Of a stretch of 64,000 nt of DNA, positions 24,528 through 32,528 are shown one piece after another; position 1 is the first letter of the stretch; every line of letters begins with the position of its first letter. The position numbers and the translations under genes were made by a program. Source of the stretch: Mucilaginibacter inviolabilis. GTDB taxonomy: Bacteria > Bacteroidota > Bacteroidia > Sphingobacteriales > Sphingobacteriaceae. The stretch is from the NCBI RefSeq assembly GCF_011089895.1, contig NZ_JAANAT010000003.1:124001-188000 (forward strand), in the 5' to 3' direction. Below the pieces are notes generated by a model that did no database searches, was not told the DNA's origin, and was given only the letters and a program-made list of their open reading frames with translations.

Positions 24528-24663
24528 GCGTCATTGCGAGGCACGAAGCAATCTCTAAGCTATACAGGGCCGTTCTGCTTATCGGGGATTATTAATGTTG
24601 TGTTTGTTTATTTGTATTAATGAGCTCCCTCTGGTCGGTTGTCTTCGTACCTCGCAATGACGC
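24528..24663. repeat. GCGTCATTGCGAGG palindromic repeat
   Basis: GCGTCATTGCGAGG (24528-24541) and CCTCGCAATGACGC (24650-24663) are perfect inverted ends, and the neighbouring ACGAAG blocks are also related. Together with the preceding repeat it fills most of the gap 24301-24822. A short hairpin GGCTGTT/AACAGCC (24794-24812) lies just before cysE. Confidence 0.75.
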
Positions 24664-24822
24664 GTGGAGGGAAGCACGCACACAGATGTGTTGATTCTTC
24701 GGCAATCCGCCCCGAAACATGTATATCTATCAATTAAGTAGCGATTTTTACATATAAAACACATTCTTTTTCCCTAAACTTGCATTAGTAAGGGGCTGTT
24801 CCCTAAACAGCCTTCATAAAAC

Positions 24823-25632
24823 ATGAGTGAGGATTTTTACGAGCAAATTTTTAACAAGCAGCAAAAGCTTCAGGCTGTGCCGTCGAACAAGGAGATCACC
24901 AAGTGGGCGCTCCAGGTAATCCGTTTGCTATATCCGGAGCAAACCGGGAAAACATTTGCAGATATTGCCGCACTCAAAGCAGAGTTTACCCTGTTGGAGA
25001 ATGAGCTATATTACATTATGGAGGTTACCAAAGGCTGCGATGATTGTGATAATAAGCAACGGGCTGAACGGTTTTTTAGAGGGCTGCCCGAACTGTTCAG
25101 GATATTAAATACTGATATAAAAGCCATATTTAATGGTGACCCCGCGGCTCACAGCGAATTTGAAGTGGTACGCACTTATCCTGGTTTTTTTGCTATCTCG
25201 CTGTACCGGCTGGCGCATAGCTTGTACATAGACAATGTGCCTTTAGTACCCAGAATACTAACCGAATATGCGCATTCCAAAACAGGTATCGACATACATC
25301 CCGCGGCAGAAATTGGTGAGTATTTTTATATCGACCATGGTACCGGCATTGTGATAGGCGAAAGCGCTGTAATTGGTAACCATGTAAAATTGTACCAGGG
25401 TATTACCCTGGGTGCACTGAGTGTGGATAAAAGTATGGCCAACACCAAGCGCCATCCAACAGTGGAAGATCATGTGGTGATATATTCGGGCGCTACCATA
25501 CTGGGCGGCGAAACCATTATTGGGAATAACAGTCTTATTGGTGGTAACGTATGGCTTACCAAAAGTGTACCGCCGTATTCCAGGGTGTATCATACCCCAA
25601 GTCACCGGACTTTGAAAAGTGATGAAGTGTGA
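24823..25632 (+). CDS. cysE: Serine O-acetyltransferase
   Basis: This 269-residue enzyme makes O-acetylserine from serine and acetyl-CoA, the first step of cysteine synthesis. The N-terminal ~130 residues are helical. From ~145 to 250 there are left-handed beta-helix hexapeptides: GIDIHPAAEIGEYFYIDHGTG, IGESAVIGNHVKLYQGITLG and ILGGETIIGNNSLIGGNVW, with the catalytic histidine in DHGTG. The gene is followed by cysM after a 119-base gap filled by a palindromic repeat, so the two are probably cotranscribed. Confidence 0.93.
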   Translation: MSEDFYEQIFNKQQKLQAVPSNKEITKWALQVIRLLYPEQTGKTFADIAALKAEFTLLENELYYIMEVTKGCDDCDNKQRAERFFRGLPELFRILNTDIKAIFNGDPAAHSEFEVVRTYPGFFAISLYRLAHSLYIDNVPLVPRILTEYAHSKTGIDIHPAAEIGEYFYIDHGTGIVIGESAVIGNHVKLYQGITLGALSVDKSMANTKRHPTVEDHVVIYSGATILGGETIIGNNSLIGGNVWLTKSVPPYSRVYHTPSHRTLKSDEV

Positions 25633-25636
25633 AGAT

Positions 25637-25742
25637 AGTATCAAGTAGCTAGTATCAAGTATCAAGATTACAAAGCAACGATACATCTGAATTATAGGTA
25701 AAAAGAAAAGATCTTGATACTTGATACTAGTGTCTTGATACT
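25637..25742. repeat. TATCAAG-type palindromic repeat between cysE and cysM
   Basis: The arms at 25637-25668 and 25711-25742 are nearly complementary over 32 bases (TAGTATCAAGTATCAAGA and TCTTGATACTTGATACTA). A related palindrome lies at 46182-46274. Confidence 0.8.
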
Positions 25743-25751
25743 AAAAAAATT

Positions 25752-26624
25752 ATGGCTGGCATTATTGATATAATAGGAAATACGCCCCTGGTTGAAATAC
25801 AAAAACTAAACCCTAATCCCAACGTAAAAATATACGGTAAGCTGGAGGGTAATAACCCCGGCGGCAGCGTGAAAGACAGGGCATCGCTCAACATGATCCG
25901 CAGTGCCATAGAGCGTGGGGATATCAAACCCGGTACCAAACTCATTGAAGCTACCAGCGGTAATACCGGTATTGCGCTGGCTATGATAGCCCGCCTGTTT
26001 GATTTGGAGATTGAACTAGTAATGCCCTCTAACTCCACCCGCGAACGTACACTCACCATGGAAGCCTACGGCGCCAAGGTAACCCTGCTGGAGGGTATCG
26101 AGGTTTGTCGTGACTATGCCGAGGAAAAAGGCGCTACCGAAGGGTATTTTCTGTTGAACCAGTTTGCCAATCCCGATAATTATGGAGCGCACGTAAAAAC
26201 TACCGGTCCGGAAATATGGCGTGATACTGATGGAAAGATCACCCATTTTGTAAGCGCTATGGGTACTACGGGTACCATTATGGGTTGCTCCCGTTATTTT
26301 AAGGATAAAAATAAGGATATACAGATCGTAGGCTGTCAGCCTACCGAGGGTTCATCTATCCCCGGTATCCGCCGCTGGCCCGAAGCCTATCTCCCTAAAA
26401 TATTTGATGCCAGTCGGGTTGACAGAGTAATGGATATCTCCGAAGCCGAAGCCACCGAGATGGCCCGCCAAATGGCCAAAGTGGAAGGCATATTTGCCGG
26501 CATGAGCAGCGGCGGCGCATTAGCCGGTGCCATTAAACTGGCTGCTGAGCTCAAAGAAGGCCTTATCGTATTTATCTGCTGCGATCGTGGCGACAGGTAT
26601 TTGAGCAGTGATTTGTTTGGGTAA
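25752..26624 (+). CDS. cysM: Cysteine synthase B-type O-acetylserine sulfhydrylase
   Basis: This 290-residue PLP enzyme joins sulfide to O-acetylserine. NTPLVEIQKLN at the start, NPGGSVKDRASLNMI with the PLP lysine, EATSGNTGIALAM for the phosphate-binding loop and GMSSGGALAGA near the C-terminus are family signatures. Its length and the GxxPGI-type loop (GSSIPGIRRWPEAYLP) fit CysM better than CysK. It is encoded directly after cysE. A long repeat follows the stop codon. Confidence 0.9.
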   Translation: MAGIIDIIGNTPLVEIQKLNPNPNVKIYGKLEGNNPGGSVKDRASLNMIRSAIERGDIKPGTKLIEATSGNTGIALAMIARLFDLEIELVMPSNSTRERTLTMEAYGAKVTLLEGIEVCRDYAEEKGATEGYFLLNQFANPDNYGAHVKTTGPEIWRDTDGKITHFVSAMGTTGTIMGCSRYFKDKNKDIQIVGCQPTEGSSIPGIRRWPEAYLPKIFDASRVDRVMDISEAEATEMARQMAKVEGIFAGMSSGGALAGAIKLAAELKEGLIVFICCDRGDRYLSSDLFG

Positions 26625-26637
26625 AAGAAATTGAAAT

Positions 26638-26930
26638 TTTGTCGTCCTGAGGAACGAAGGATCTGTTCATTGGTAGACCTGGCGCAGACCCGCTCTTGGC
26701 CGCGGGAGGGCCTTTACTTTGTAGCCACAAAGTAACCAAAAAGGCTTTCAGCAGAAATGCATCTTTGCGCACGAGGCTTCTACCCCACAAACCGGCCAGA
26801 ACCAGGTCTGCAATTATTTGCCCAACTTCGGTCGCGCAAAGCCCCATGCTTCTGCAAAACTTGCTATGCCCCACAACCGCACAAGCCCACCATTGTTCTG
26901 CCCGCTTTCGCCCGAAGCTTATCTGCTGAC
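26638..26930. repeat. Long interspersed repeat, copy 2 (about 293 bp)
   Basis: Block for block the same as 15673-15967, in the same orientation, beginning TTTGTCGTCCTGAGGAACGA and ending CGAAGCTTATCTGCTGAC. AATAATTCACTAAATCAGT repeats follow at ~26985-27018. The rest of the gap to 27322 is AT-rich, with a terminator at 27065 and no gene that I can support. Confidence 0.75.
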
Positions 26931-27064
26931 AGGGAAGAAAACTCACTAATTAAGAAGCTGACAGAAGATTCGTTGTTTTCAATCAATAATTCACTAAATC
27001 AGTAATTCAATAATTAAAAACCGCCACCAAATCCACCAATAAATTTTCGTATATTTATATCACT

Positions 27065-27106
27065 AAACAGCCCGCTTATCTCCTGAAAAAGGTAAGCGGG
27101 CTGTTT
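27065..27106. terminator. Strong hairpin, probable terminator (either strand)
   Basis: AAACAGCCCGCTTA (27065-27078) and TAAGCGGGCTGTTT (27093-27106) are perfect 14-base arms. It could end transcription from cysM on the plus strand; for GH43 on the minus strand it is 217 bases downstream. Confidence 0.6.
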
Positions 27107-27322
27107 GGTTAAAGGGAAAATAAGGTCAAAAATCGCCTTGTTTTCAGGTAGTTGTTTGAATACCAGAAAATTAAAACTTTTTAAAGTTTCAAAAAATACT
27201 CAAAATCGTCTTGAAATTTGTTAAAAAGTGTTAAAATGAGGCTTTTTCGATAGTTTTTAACCCGATTTTGGCCCGTTTTTGAACCGAAAAATGTTAAAAT
27301 CTGGGGTTTAAAAAGTTTTTGA

Positions 27323-28324
27323 CTACTTCAGTTTTCGGGCGGTTACTCCTTCGTTGGTGATCTTTACTGGCTTGATGGTTCCGTCGGTATCAAAGTACAT
27401 TTTGTCGATACACATCACCCGGTGGTTGGCATCGGTTTCGGTGAGTGGCCGGCGGTGGTAAACAATGTACCACTCATCTGTACTTGGTACGTTGATCACT
27501 GAGTGATGACCCGCCCCGGTGGCTATACTCGGGTCTTGCTTTAAAATGGTGCCTATACGCTTAAAAGGGCCAAAAGGCGTATCGCCAATGGCATAAGCTA
27601 CCCGGTAATCTGGGCCGGTCCAGCCGCCTTCGCTCCACATAAAGTAGTATTTGCCCTTACGCTTAAACATCACAGGGCCTTCTACATAGCCTTCGGGGGT
27701 TATTTTCTTGTAGGTTACGCCGTCGTCAAAGGGCTCAACGCCTGTAAAGTCGTTCTTTAGCTTCACGATATTGCACTGGCCCCAACCACCATATATCATA
27801 TAATACTGGCCGTTATCATCCTTGAAAACAAACTGGTCGATGGGCTGAGCTTTGTTGATGATCTGGTCGATAAGAGGTTTGCCAAGGTAGTCTTTGAATG
27901 GGCCTTTGGGTTTGTCGCTTACAGCTACACCTATCCCGCCTTTTTCATTATTGTTCTGGATGTCGTTCGCTCCGAAGAATAGATAATATTTACCATCTTT
28001 TTCGGTAACGGCAGGAGCCCAAAGTGCACGTCTCACCCATTTAACCCCACTGGTATCAATAACATGGGGGTGCTTGGTCCAATGCACCAGATCGGGCGAG
28101 GAAAAGGCGTCCATAAACACCTGCTCATTGTATTTGGCCGAATAAGTTGGATACAGCCAGTACTGGTGCTTGAATATTTGGGCTTCCGGATCGGCGTACC
28201 AACCCTCAACTACAGGATTGCCCGACGTTTTTTTATCCTGTGCAAAAGTAGTAAAGGCTGGTGCCATCAAGGCTGCACCTAATAGTACCTGCAAAATCAG
28301 CTTTGAAGCTATGCTCCTGTTCAT
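27323..28324 (-). CDS. GH43-family glycoside hydrolase, secreted
   Basis: This 333-residue enzyme has a signal peptide (LILQVLLGAALMAPAFTTFAQ). The five-bladed GH43 propeller is recognisable from EGWYADPEAQIFKHQYWLYPT (catalytic base D45), RRALWAPAVTEKDGKYYLFFGA (pKa modulator region), and YVEGPVMFKRKGKYYFMWSEGGW with the acid glutamate. Members act on arabinan, xylan or galactan side chains; the substrate is not predictable here. Its start overlaps the stop of the upstream helicase gene by four bases (ATGA), an unexpected partnership for a secreted hydrolase. Confidence 0.9.
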   Translation of the reverse strand: MNRSIASKLILQVLLGAALMAPAFTTFAQDKKTSGNPVVEGWYADPEAQIFKHQYWLYPTYSAKYNEQVFMDAFSSPDLVHWTKHPHVIDTSGVKWVRRALWAPAVTEKDGKYYLFFGANDIQNNNEKGGIGVAVSDKPKGPFKDYLGKPLIDQIINKAQPIDQFVFKDDNGQYYMIYGGWGQCNIVKLKNDFTGVEPFDDGVTYKKITPEGYVEGPVMFKRKGKYYFMWSEGGWTGPDYRVAYAIGDTPFGPFKRIGTILKQDPSIATGAGHHSVINVPSTDEWYIVYHRRPLTETDANHRVMCIDKMYFDTDGTIKPVKITNEGVTARKLK

Positions 28325-29559
28325 TTTTGGGTATTGGTATTATTATTTTTTGGCTTTTTCTTATTAAAGCGCCTGTTGGGTTTCTTTTTCTTATCGGCTT
28401 GACCTGTACCAGGCGTATGAGTAGGCTGAATGGCAGCCAGTTCATCAGGCAGGCCAACCACGCGAATGGGGCGCTCTATCAGTTGCTCAATACTTTTGAG
28501 CTTACGTTCGTCACGGTGATTTACAAAAGTAATGGCAGTGCCGGTAGTAGCGGCACGGGCGGTACGGCCAATTCGGTGAATATAGTCTTCCGGATCGCCG
28601 GGTACATCATAATTGATCACCAGGTCGATGCCCTCTACATCGATACCGCGCGACAAAGCGTCGGTGCCAATAATTACTGGTAACTGTTTGTTCTTGAACT
28701 GTAACAGAATCTCTTCGCGTTCACGCTGCTCCAGATCGGAGTGAAAGGCGTTTGATTTGATGTTGATGGCCTTCAGCTCTTTATATAGTGCTTTTACGAT
28801 CTCCTTACGGGATGCAAAAATGATGGTGCTGGTATAAGCAGAATCGCGGAGTATAAGCTGCAGCAAAGGTGTTTTTTGCTGATCATGCAGGCGATAGATC
28901 TGCTGATCGATACCTGCTGCCGGCTGAGAAATGGCGATGTTGATCTGTTCGGGCTCTTTCATGATAGCCTTGGCCAGCGCGCGGATACGGCCAGGCATGG
29001 TGGCCGAAAAAAGCAGCGTTTGTCTGTTCTTAGGCAGGTAACTGATAATTTTTTTGATATCGTCAGAAAAACCCATATCCAGCATGCGGTCAGCCTCGTC
29101 CAATATCAGGTGGGTAAGATGATTTAGCTTTAAAACCCCAGATGTAAGGTGGGCTATCAGCCTGCCGGGTGTGGCTATAATAATATTTACATTATTTTGA
29201 ATACCCCGGCGTTGCTGTTCGTAAACAGCGCCATCACCACCACCAAATACGGCTATGGAGCTGATGCCGGTAAAATAGGCCAGCCCCTCAACCTGCTGAT
29301 CAATTTGCTGGGCAAGTTCACGGGTTGGCGCCAGTACAAGTGCACTGGTATGGTGTTTATTGCTATTGCTGATGAAGTTGAGTATGGGCAGCAAATAAGC
29401 CCCGGTTTTACCGGTTCCGGTTTGCGCGCAGGCAATAAGATCATGCCCTTTTAAAACTACGGGTATGGCCATTTCCTGTATGGGTGTTGGGTTATTGAAC
29501 CCCATACTTTGTATGCCCTCGAATAATTGTTCGTTGAAATTGAAATCCTGAAACGTCAC
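28321..29559 (-). CDS. DEAD-box ATP-dependent RNA helicase (RhlE type)
   Basis: This 412-residue cytoplasmic protein carries the full motif set: Q motif (GFNNPTPIQEMAIP), motif I (AQTGTGKT), Ia (PTRELAQQ), II (LDEAD), III (SAT), and the C-terminal IIFASRKE, ARGID-equivalent SRGIDVEG, HRIGRTARA. A basic, low-complexity tail (KKKKPNRRFNKKK) follows, as in RhlE-like helicases that remodel rRNA and mRNA, often in the cold. It is translated ahead of the overlapping GH43 gene. Confidence 0.93.
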   Translation of the reverse strand: MTFQDFNFNEQLFEGIQSMGFNNPTPIQEMAIPVVLKGHDLIACAQTGTGKTGAYLLPILNFISNSNKHHTSALVLAPTRELAQQIDQQVEGLAYFTGISSIAVFGGGDGAVYEQQRRGIQNNVNIIIATPGRLIAHLTSGVLKLNHLTHLILDEADRMLDMGFSDDIKKIISYLPKNRQTLLFSATMPGRIRALAKAIMKEPEQINIAISQPAAGIDQQIYRLHDQQKTPLLQLILRDSAYTSTIIFASRKEIVKALYKELKAINIKSNAFHSDLEQREREEILLQFKNKQLPVIIGTDALSRGIDVEGIDLVINYDVPGDPEDYIHRIGRTARAATTGTAITFVNHRDERKLKSIEQLIERPIRVVGLPDELAAIQPTHTPGTGQADKKKKPNRRFNKKKPKNNNTNTQK

Positions 29560-29593
29560 TATGTTCTACTTGGTGTAACGCAAGGTATAGATT

Positions 29594-29795
29594 TTTGGGA
29601 CAAGGAGCAAGGATTTTGGGAATAAGGGTATTTGGAGCAAGGATTAATGGAGCAAAGATCTCTTTGGAGCAAGGACTTTTGGAGCAAGGAACAAGGATTT
29701 TTTGGCCTAAGGATACGTTGCCATGAATCAGTCCTGATGCGGTTTGAATGACAGACCCTTAATCCTTACTCTTTGTTCCCCAAATCCTTACTTCT
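29594..29795. repeat. GGAGCAAGGA-type repeat cluster
   Basis: GAGCAAGGA-like words recur five or six times between 29594 and 29712, for example TTTGGAGCAAGGA, and inverted forms (AATCCTTACT, CCAAATCCTTAC) occur at 29760-29795, so the transcript could fold. There is no ORF. Confidence 0.6.
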
Positions 29796-30224
29796 CTACG
29801 AGTGTATATAGCTTTTTAATTGCTCAATAGTTTCCAGTTGCGAGAGGATGGTTTCGGTAACCAGGTCATTGATAGAAATAATGCCGCATAATGCATCGTC
29901 AATAAATACAGGCAGGTAGCGGATATTGCTTTCGCTCATGATGTGCATACAGGTTTCGATGGAATTGTCGGGAAGTATGCGGGGTAAGCCGGTACTCATA
30001 ATATCGCGTACCAGGGTTTCGTGTGATGATTTTCCTTTCAAGATCACTTTACGGGCATAATCCCGTTCGGTAAGCAAGCCGGCATATTCGCCATCCTCTA
30101 ATATAACCACCGAGCCGATGTTTTCATCAGCCATTAATTTTAATGCTTCCAAAACTGATTTACCGGCATCAATGGTAACTATGCGGCCGCCTTTACGGGC
30201 AAGGATATTTGAAACTTTTATCAT
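29796..30224 (-). CDS. CBS-domain protein (two CBS repeats)
   Basis: This 142-residue cytoplasmic protein is a single Bateman module. CBS1 spans ~10-65 (GGRIVTIDAGKSVLEALKLM and IGSVVILEDGEYAGLLTERD) and CBS2 ~75-130 (MSTGLPRILPDNSIETCMHIM and IRYLPVFIDDALCGIISIND). Such modules bind adenosine nucleotides and regulate partner proteins; stand-alone examples are common and mostly of unknown role. A Bacteroidota-type promoter lies 35 bases upstream. Confidence 0.9.
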   Translation of the reverse strand: MIKVSNILARKGGRIVTIDAGKSVLEALKLMADENIGSVVILEDGEYAGLLTERDYARKVILKGKSSHETLVRDIMSTGLPRILPDNSIETCMHIMSESNIRYLPVFIDDALCGIISINDLVTETILSQLETIEQLKSYIHS

Positions 30225-30258
30225 GGCACAGAGATTAAGATGAAGAATTGGCTATAAC

Positions 30259-30288
30259 CAAATATAAGAAACAGAATTGAAAAACAAG
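30259..30288 (-). promoter_or_regulatory. Bacteroidota-type promoter of the CBS gene (CTTG-N18-TATATTTG)
   Basis: On the minus strand CTTG (30288-30285) and TATATTTG (30266-30259) are 18 bases apart and match the TTG/TAnnTTTG consensus of Bacteroidota housekeeping promoters. Confidence 0.5.
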
Positions 30289-30513
30289 CATATAGCTATG
30301 CTATAAATATCAACAATTCAGCATTTTATCAAGGTATTGCCATCTGATTAGCATATAAAGAGCTTTTACGTTTGCTTGACACTGTGTATGCCACTTAAAA
30401 AAGAATAATATCTAATATTGCCCCCGTAATTTTTAACAATATTTTAACATAGTGCGACTGGAAGCTGTTGATTTTAAATTCATTTACTACCGGTCAACAT
30501 AATTCATACTACA

Positions 30514-31569
30514 TTGATCAATTTTTTACTCCACAAAACGCGTTTTAAGAATAACGCGTACCATATCAATCTAATCCCTGCTTTAATAGTGATCTGCTGT
30601 ATGCTTTGCCTTGCGGTGCCCGGCAAATTACTGGCTAAAGGCTTGTTGAACAGCCAACCGTATGTATCGGTAGCTGATTCTACGGCTGACTCTACCCTGC
30701 TGAAACGACGGTTAATTAATAACGCGTTTGATAATATCTTTATACAAAACCTGCGAACATCTGAGGGAGGTAATGATTATTTTAATAAAATAAAAACCCA
30801 GTTAACCGCCGATCTGGCACCAAACTTTATCTTATTCCAAACGCCTAAATCACGGTTTTTTGCTGTTTTTACCGCGAGGGTTAAAATACGTTTGCTGGCT
30901 TCCTATGGAGCGCCGGTAAAATCACCAAGCTTTATGCCTGGAGCAACCGTATTTTACAGATTGAATGAGGATACTTATAAACCAGAATTTTTATCATTTG
31001 GTTACTCGCATCACTCTAACGGTGTAAGAGGTCCGTCATTAAATCCCGATGGCAGTTTTAATCGCGACAGCGGCAAGTTCACCACCAATTTTTATACCCT
31101 TACTTACTATACAGGTAAACGCATTGATAAGCAGGATCTGATTATTAACCGTTACGATAATATAGCTCTTGAAGTACATGCCGGTTTATTTGGCCTGGGT
31201 GTGTCTGAAGGATTAAAGGATCATTATGGCTTTATCAGGGTTAATGGCAGCCGTATGTATAATTTTGCCAAGGCTTATGATGATCCATTGGAGAAAGGTA
31301 AAAAGGTATACAAAAACTGGCAGCGTATACGGTTTGATTTCACTTACATTGCTGATAAGTATGACAATTATTCGGCAGTTGATTTCAAGAAACGCCTTAA
31401 CGTAAGTTTGAAATATTATTACCAGTTCCCTTTTATGCCAAGTACAGCCCTGATGATTGGCGGTGGCTATCGCGGACAGGATGATTATAACCAGTTTTTT
31501 GAGGATAGTTATGGTTATATAACTGTTGGCCTGGCGTCAGATCTGTCTTTCAACTTTGGGAAACATTAA
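30514..31569 (+). CDS. Outer-membrane phospholipase A1 (OMPLA)-like barrel protein
   Basis: This 351-residue protein starts with TTG in the longest frame; no ATG precedes the hydrophobic segment (LIPALIVICCMLCLAVPG), so the true start is uncertain. The rest is a beta-barrel. FGYSHHSNGVRG holds an H-x-S-N-G motif like that of OMPLA (His142, Ser144 in Escherichia coli), and TTNFYTLTYYTG further on offers the asparagine of the Ser-His-Asn triad. FEDSYGYITVGLASDLSF provides the closing strand. I infer outer-membrane phospholipase activity or a relative that has lost it. The upstream gap 30225-30513 shows only AT-rich sequence and the CBS promoter. Confidence 0.6.
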   Translation: MINFLLHKTRFKNNAYHINLIPALIVICCMLCLAVPGKLLAKGLLNSQPYVSVADSTADSTLLKRRLINNAFDNIFIQNLRTSEGGNDYFNKIKTQLTADLAPNFILFQTPKSRFFAVFTARVKIRLLASYGAPVKSPSFMPGATVFYRLNEDTYKPEFLSFGYSHHSNGVRGPSLNPDGSFNRDSGKFTTNFYTLTYYTGKRIDKQDLIINRYDNIALEVHAGLFGLGVSEGLKDHYGFIRVNGSRMYNFAKAYDDPLEKGKKVYKNWQRIRFDFTYIADKYDNYSAVDFKKRLNVSLKYYYQFPFMPSTALMIGGGYRGQDDYNQFFEDSYGYITVGLASDLSFNFGKH

Positions 31570-31727
31570 GCCTCAAAAGAGTCCTGTTTTTATATAACCA
31601 TATTTTTACAGGGCTATTCACAGCTGTTTGTAATTTATTTTTCATATAATCGTTTTAGCATTGAAAAAAAGCAGATATATTTAGCCCAACCTAATGGTAT
31701 ATCTTAATTAAATTCTAAAACAATTAT

Positions 31728-32399
31728 ATGAAAAAGACCCTTTTGAGCCTTATGGCTATCCCTGTGCTTCATTTCGCGGTATCAGCGCAATCCAAAGGCT
31801 TTAAACCTTTATTTGATGGTAAAACAACCACCGGTTGGCATACCTATTTAAAAACAGGATCAGGTGCATGGAAAGTTGTTGACGGCGCGTTACAACTTGA
31901 CCCGAAAGCCGAAGGCCAGGGTGATCTGATCACGGATGGTGAATACGAAAATTATGAGTTGAAACTGGATTGGAAGATATCCGAAACAGGAAACAGCGGA
32001 ATTATTTTTGGTGTACACGAAGATCCTAAATTCAACGAAACTTACCTTACCGGTATCGAAATGCAGGTATTGGATAATGCCAAAGCCAGCGATAATAAAA
32101 AAGCAAATCACCTGGCTGGTTCTTTATATGATATGAAAGCCCCTTCTGCCGATGTTACCAAGCCAGCCGGCGAATGGAACTCCGTAGTATTGCGTAAAAA
32201 GAATGGTCACCTTACTTTTTGGTTAAATGGAACTAAAATAGTAGAAACAGAGATTGGCAGCGACGAGTGGAAAGAAATGCTGAACAACAGTAAATTCAAA
32301 AACTGGACCGATTTTGCGAAATATCCAAAAGGCCATATCGCGCTGCAAGACCACGGCCACGAGGTTGCATTCCGCAATATTTACCTCAAGCAGTTATAA
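31728..32399 (+). CDS. 3-keto-disaccharide hydrolase family protein (DUF1080)
   Basis: This 223-residue protein has a signal peptide (LLSLMAIPVLHFAVSAQ). The DUF1080 jelly-roll domain is recognisable from FKPLFDGKTTTGWHTYL, YELKLDWKISETGNSGIIFGV, GIEMQVLDN, GEWNSVVLRKKNGHLTFWLNG and GHIALQDHGHEVAFRNIYLK. Characterised members hydrolyse 3-keto-glycosides. It is directly upstream of a GMC oxidoreductase and a gluconate-dehydrogenase-subunit-3 protein, which together would make the keto substrate; the three probably form an operon. Confidence 0.9.
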   Translation: MKKTLLSLMAIPVLHFAVSAQSKGFKPLFDGKTTTGWHTYLKTGSGAWKVVDGALQLDPKAEGQGDLITDGEYENYELKLDWKISETGNSGIIFGVHEDPKFNETYLTGIEMQVLDNAKASDNKKANHLAGSLYDMKAPSADVTKPAGEWNSVVLRKKNGHLTFWLNGTKIVETEIGSDEWKEMLNNSKFKNWTDFAKYPKGHIALQDHGHEVAFRNIYLKQL

Positions 32400-32528
32400 T
32401 ATTTAAAAATGTTTATGTTGTAACGCTTTGCGTTCAATATATTTATACCATAAAAAACCAAATGAATGCAGATGTATGCCTGCGCGTGCATCTTTTCTTC
32501 TCTTAACAGAGGATACACCTGATATTAT

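Noticed and set aside
24579..24764. 61-residue minus-strand ORF containing RHCEVRRQPTRGSS
   Set aside because: This is the usual chance translation of the GCGTCATTGCGAGG intergenic repeat.
26572..26946. 124-residue minus-strand ORF in long repeat copy 2 (and a 62-residue one at 15698-15886 in copy 1)
   Set aside because: They share words because the DNA repeat is shared; lengths and frames differ, and one runs into cysM. Treated as repeat DNA.
29594..29795. CRISPR-like array of short repeats
   Set aside because: The repeated words are irregular, differ in spacing and sequence, have no unique equal-length spacers, and no cas genes are present.
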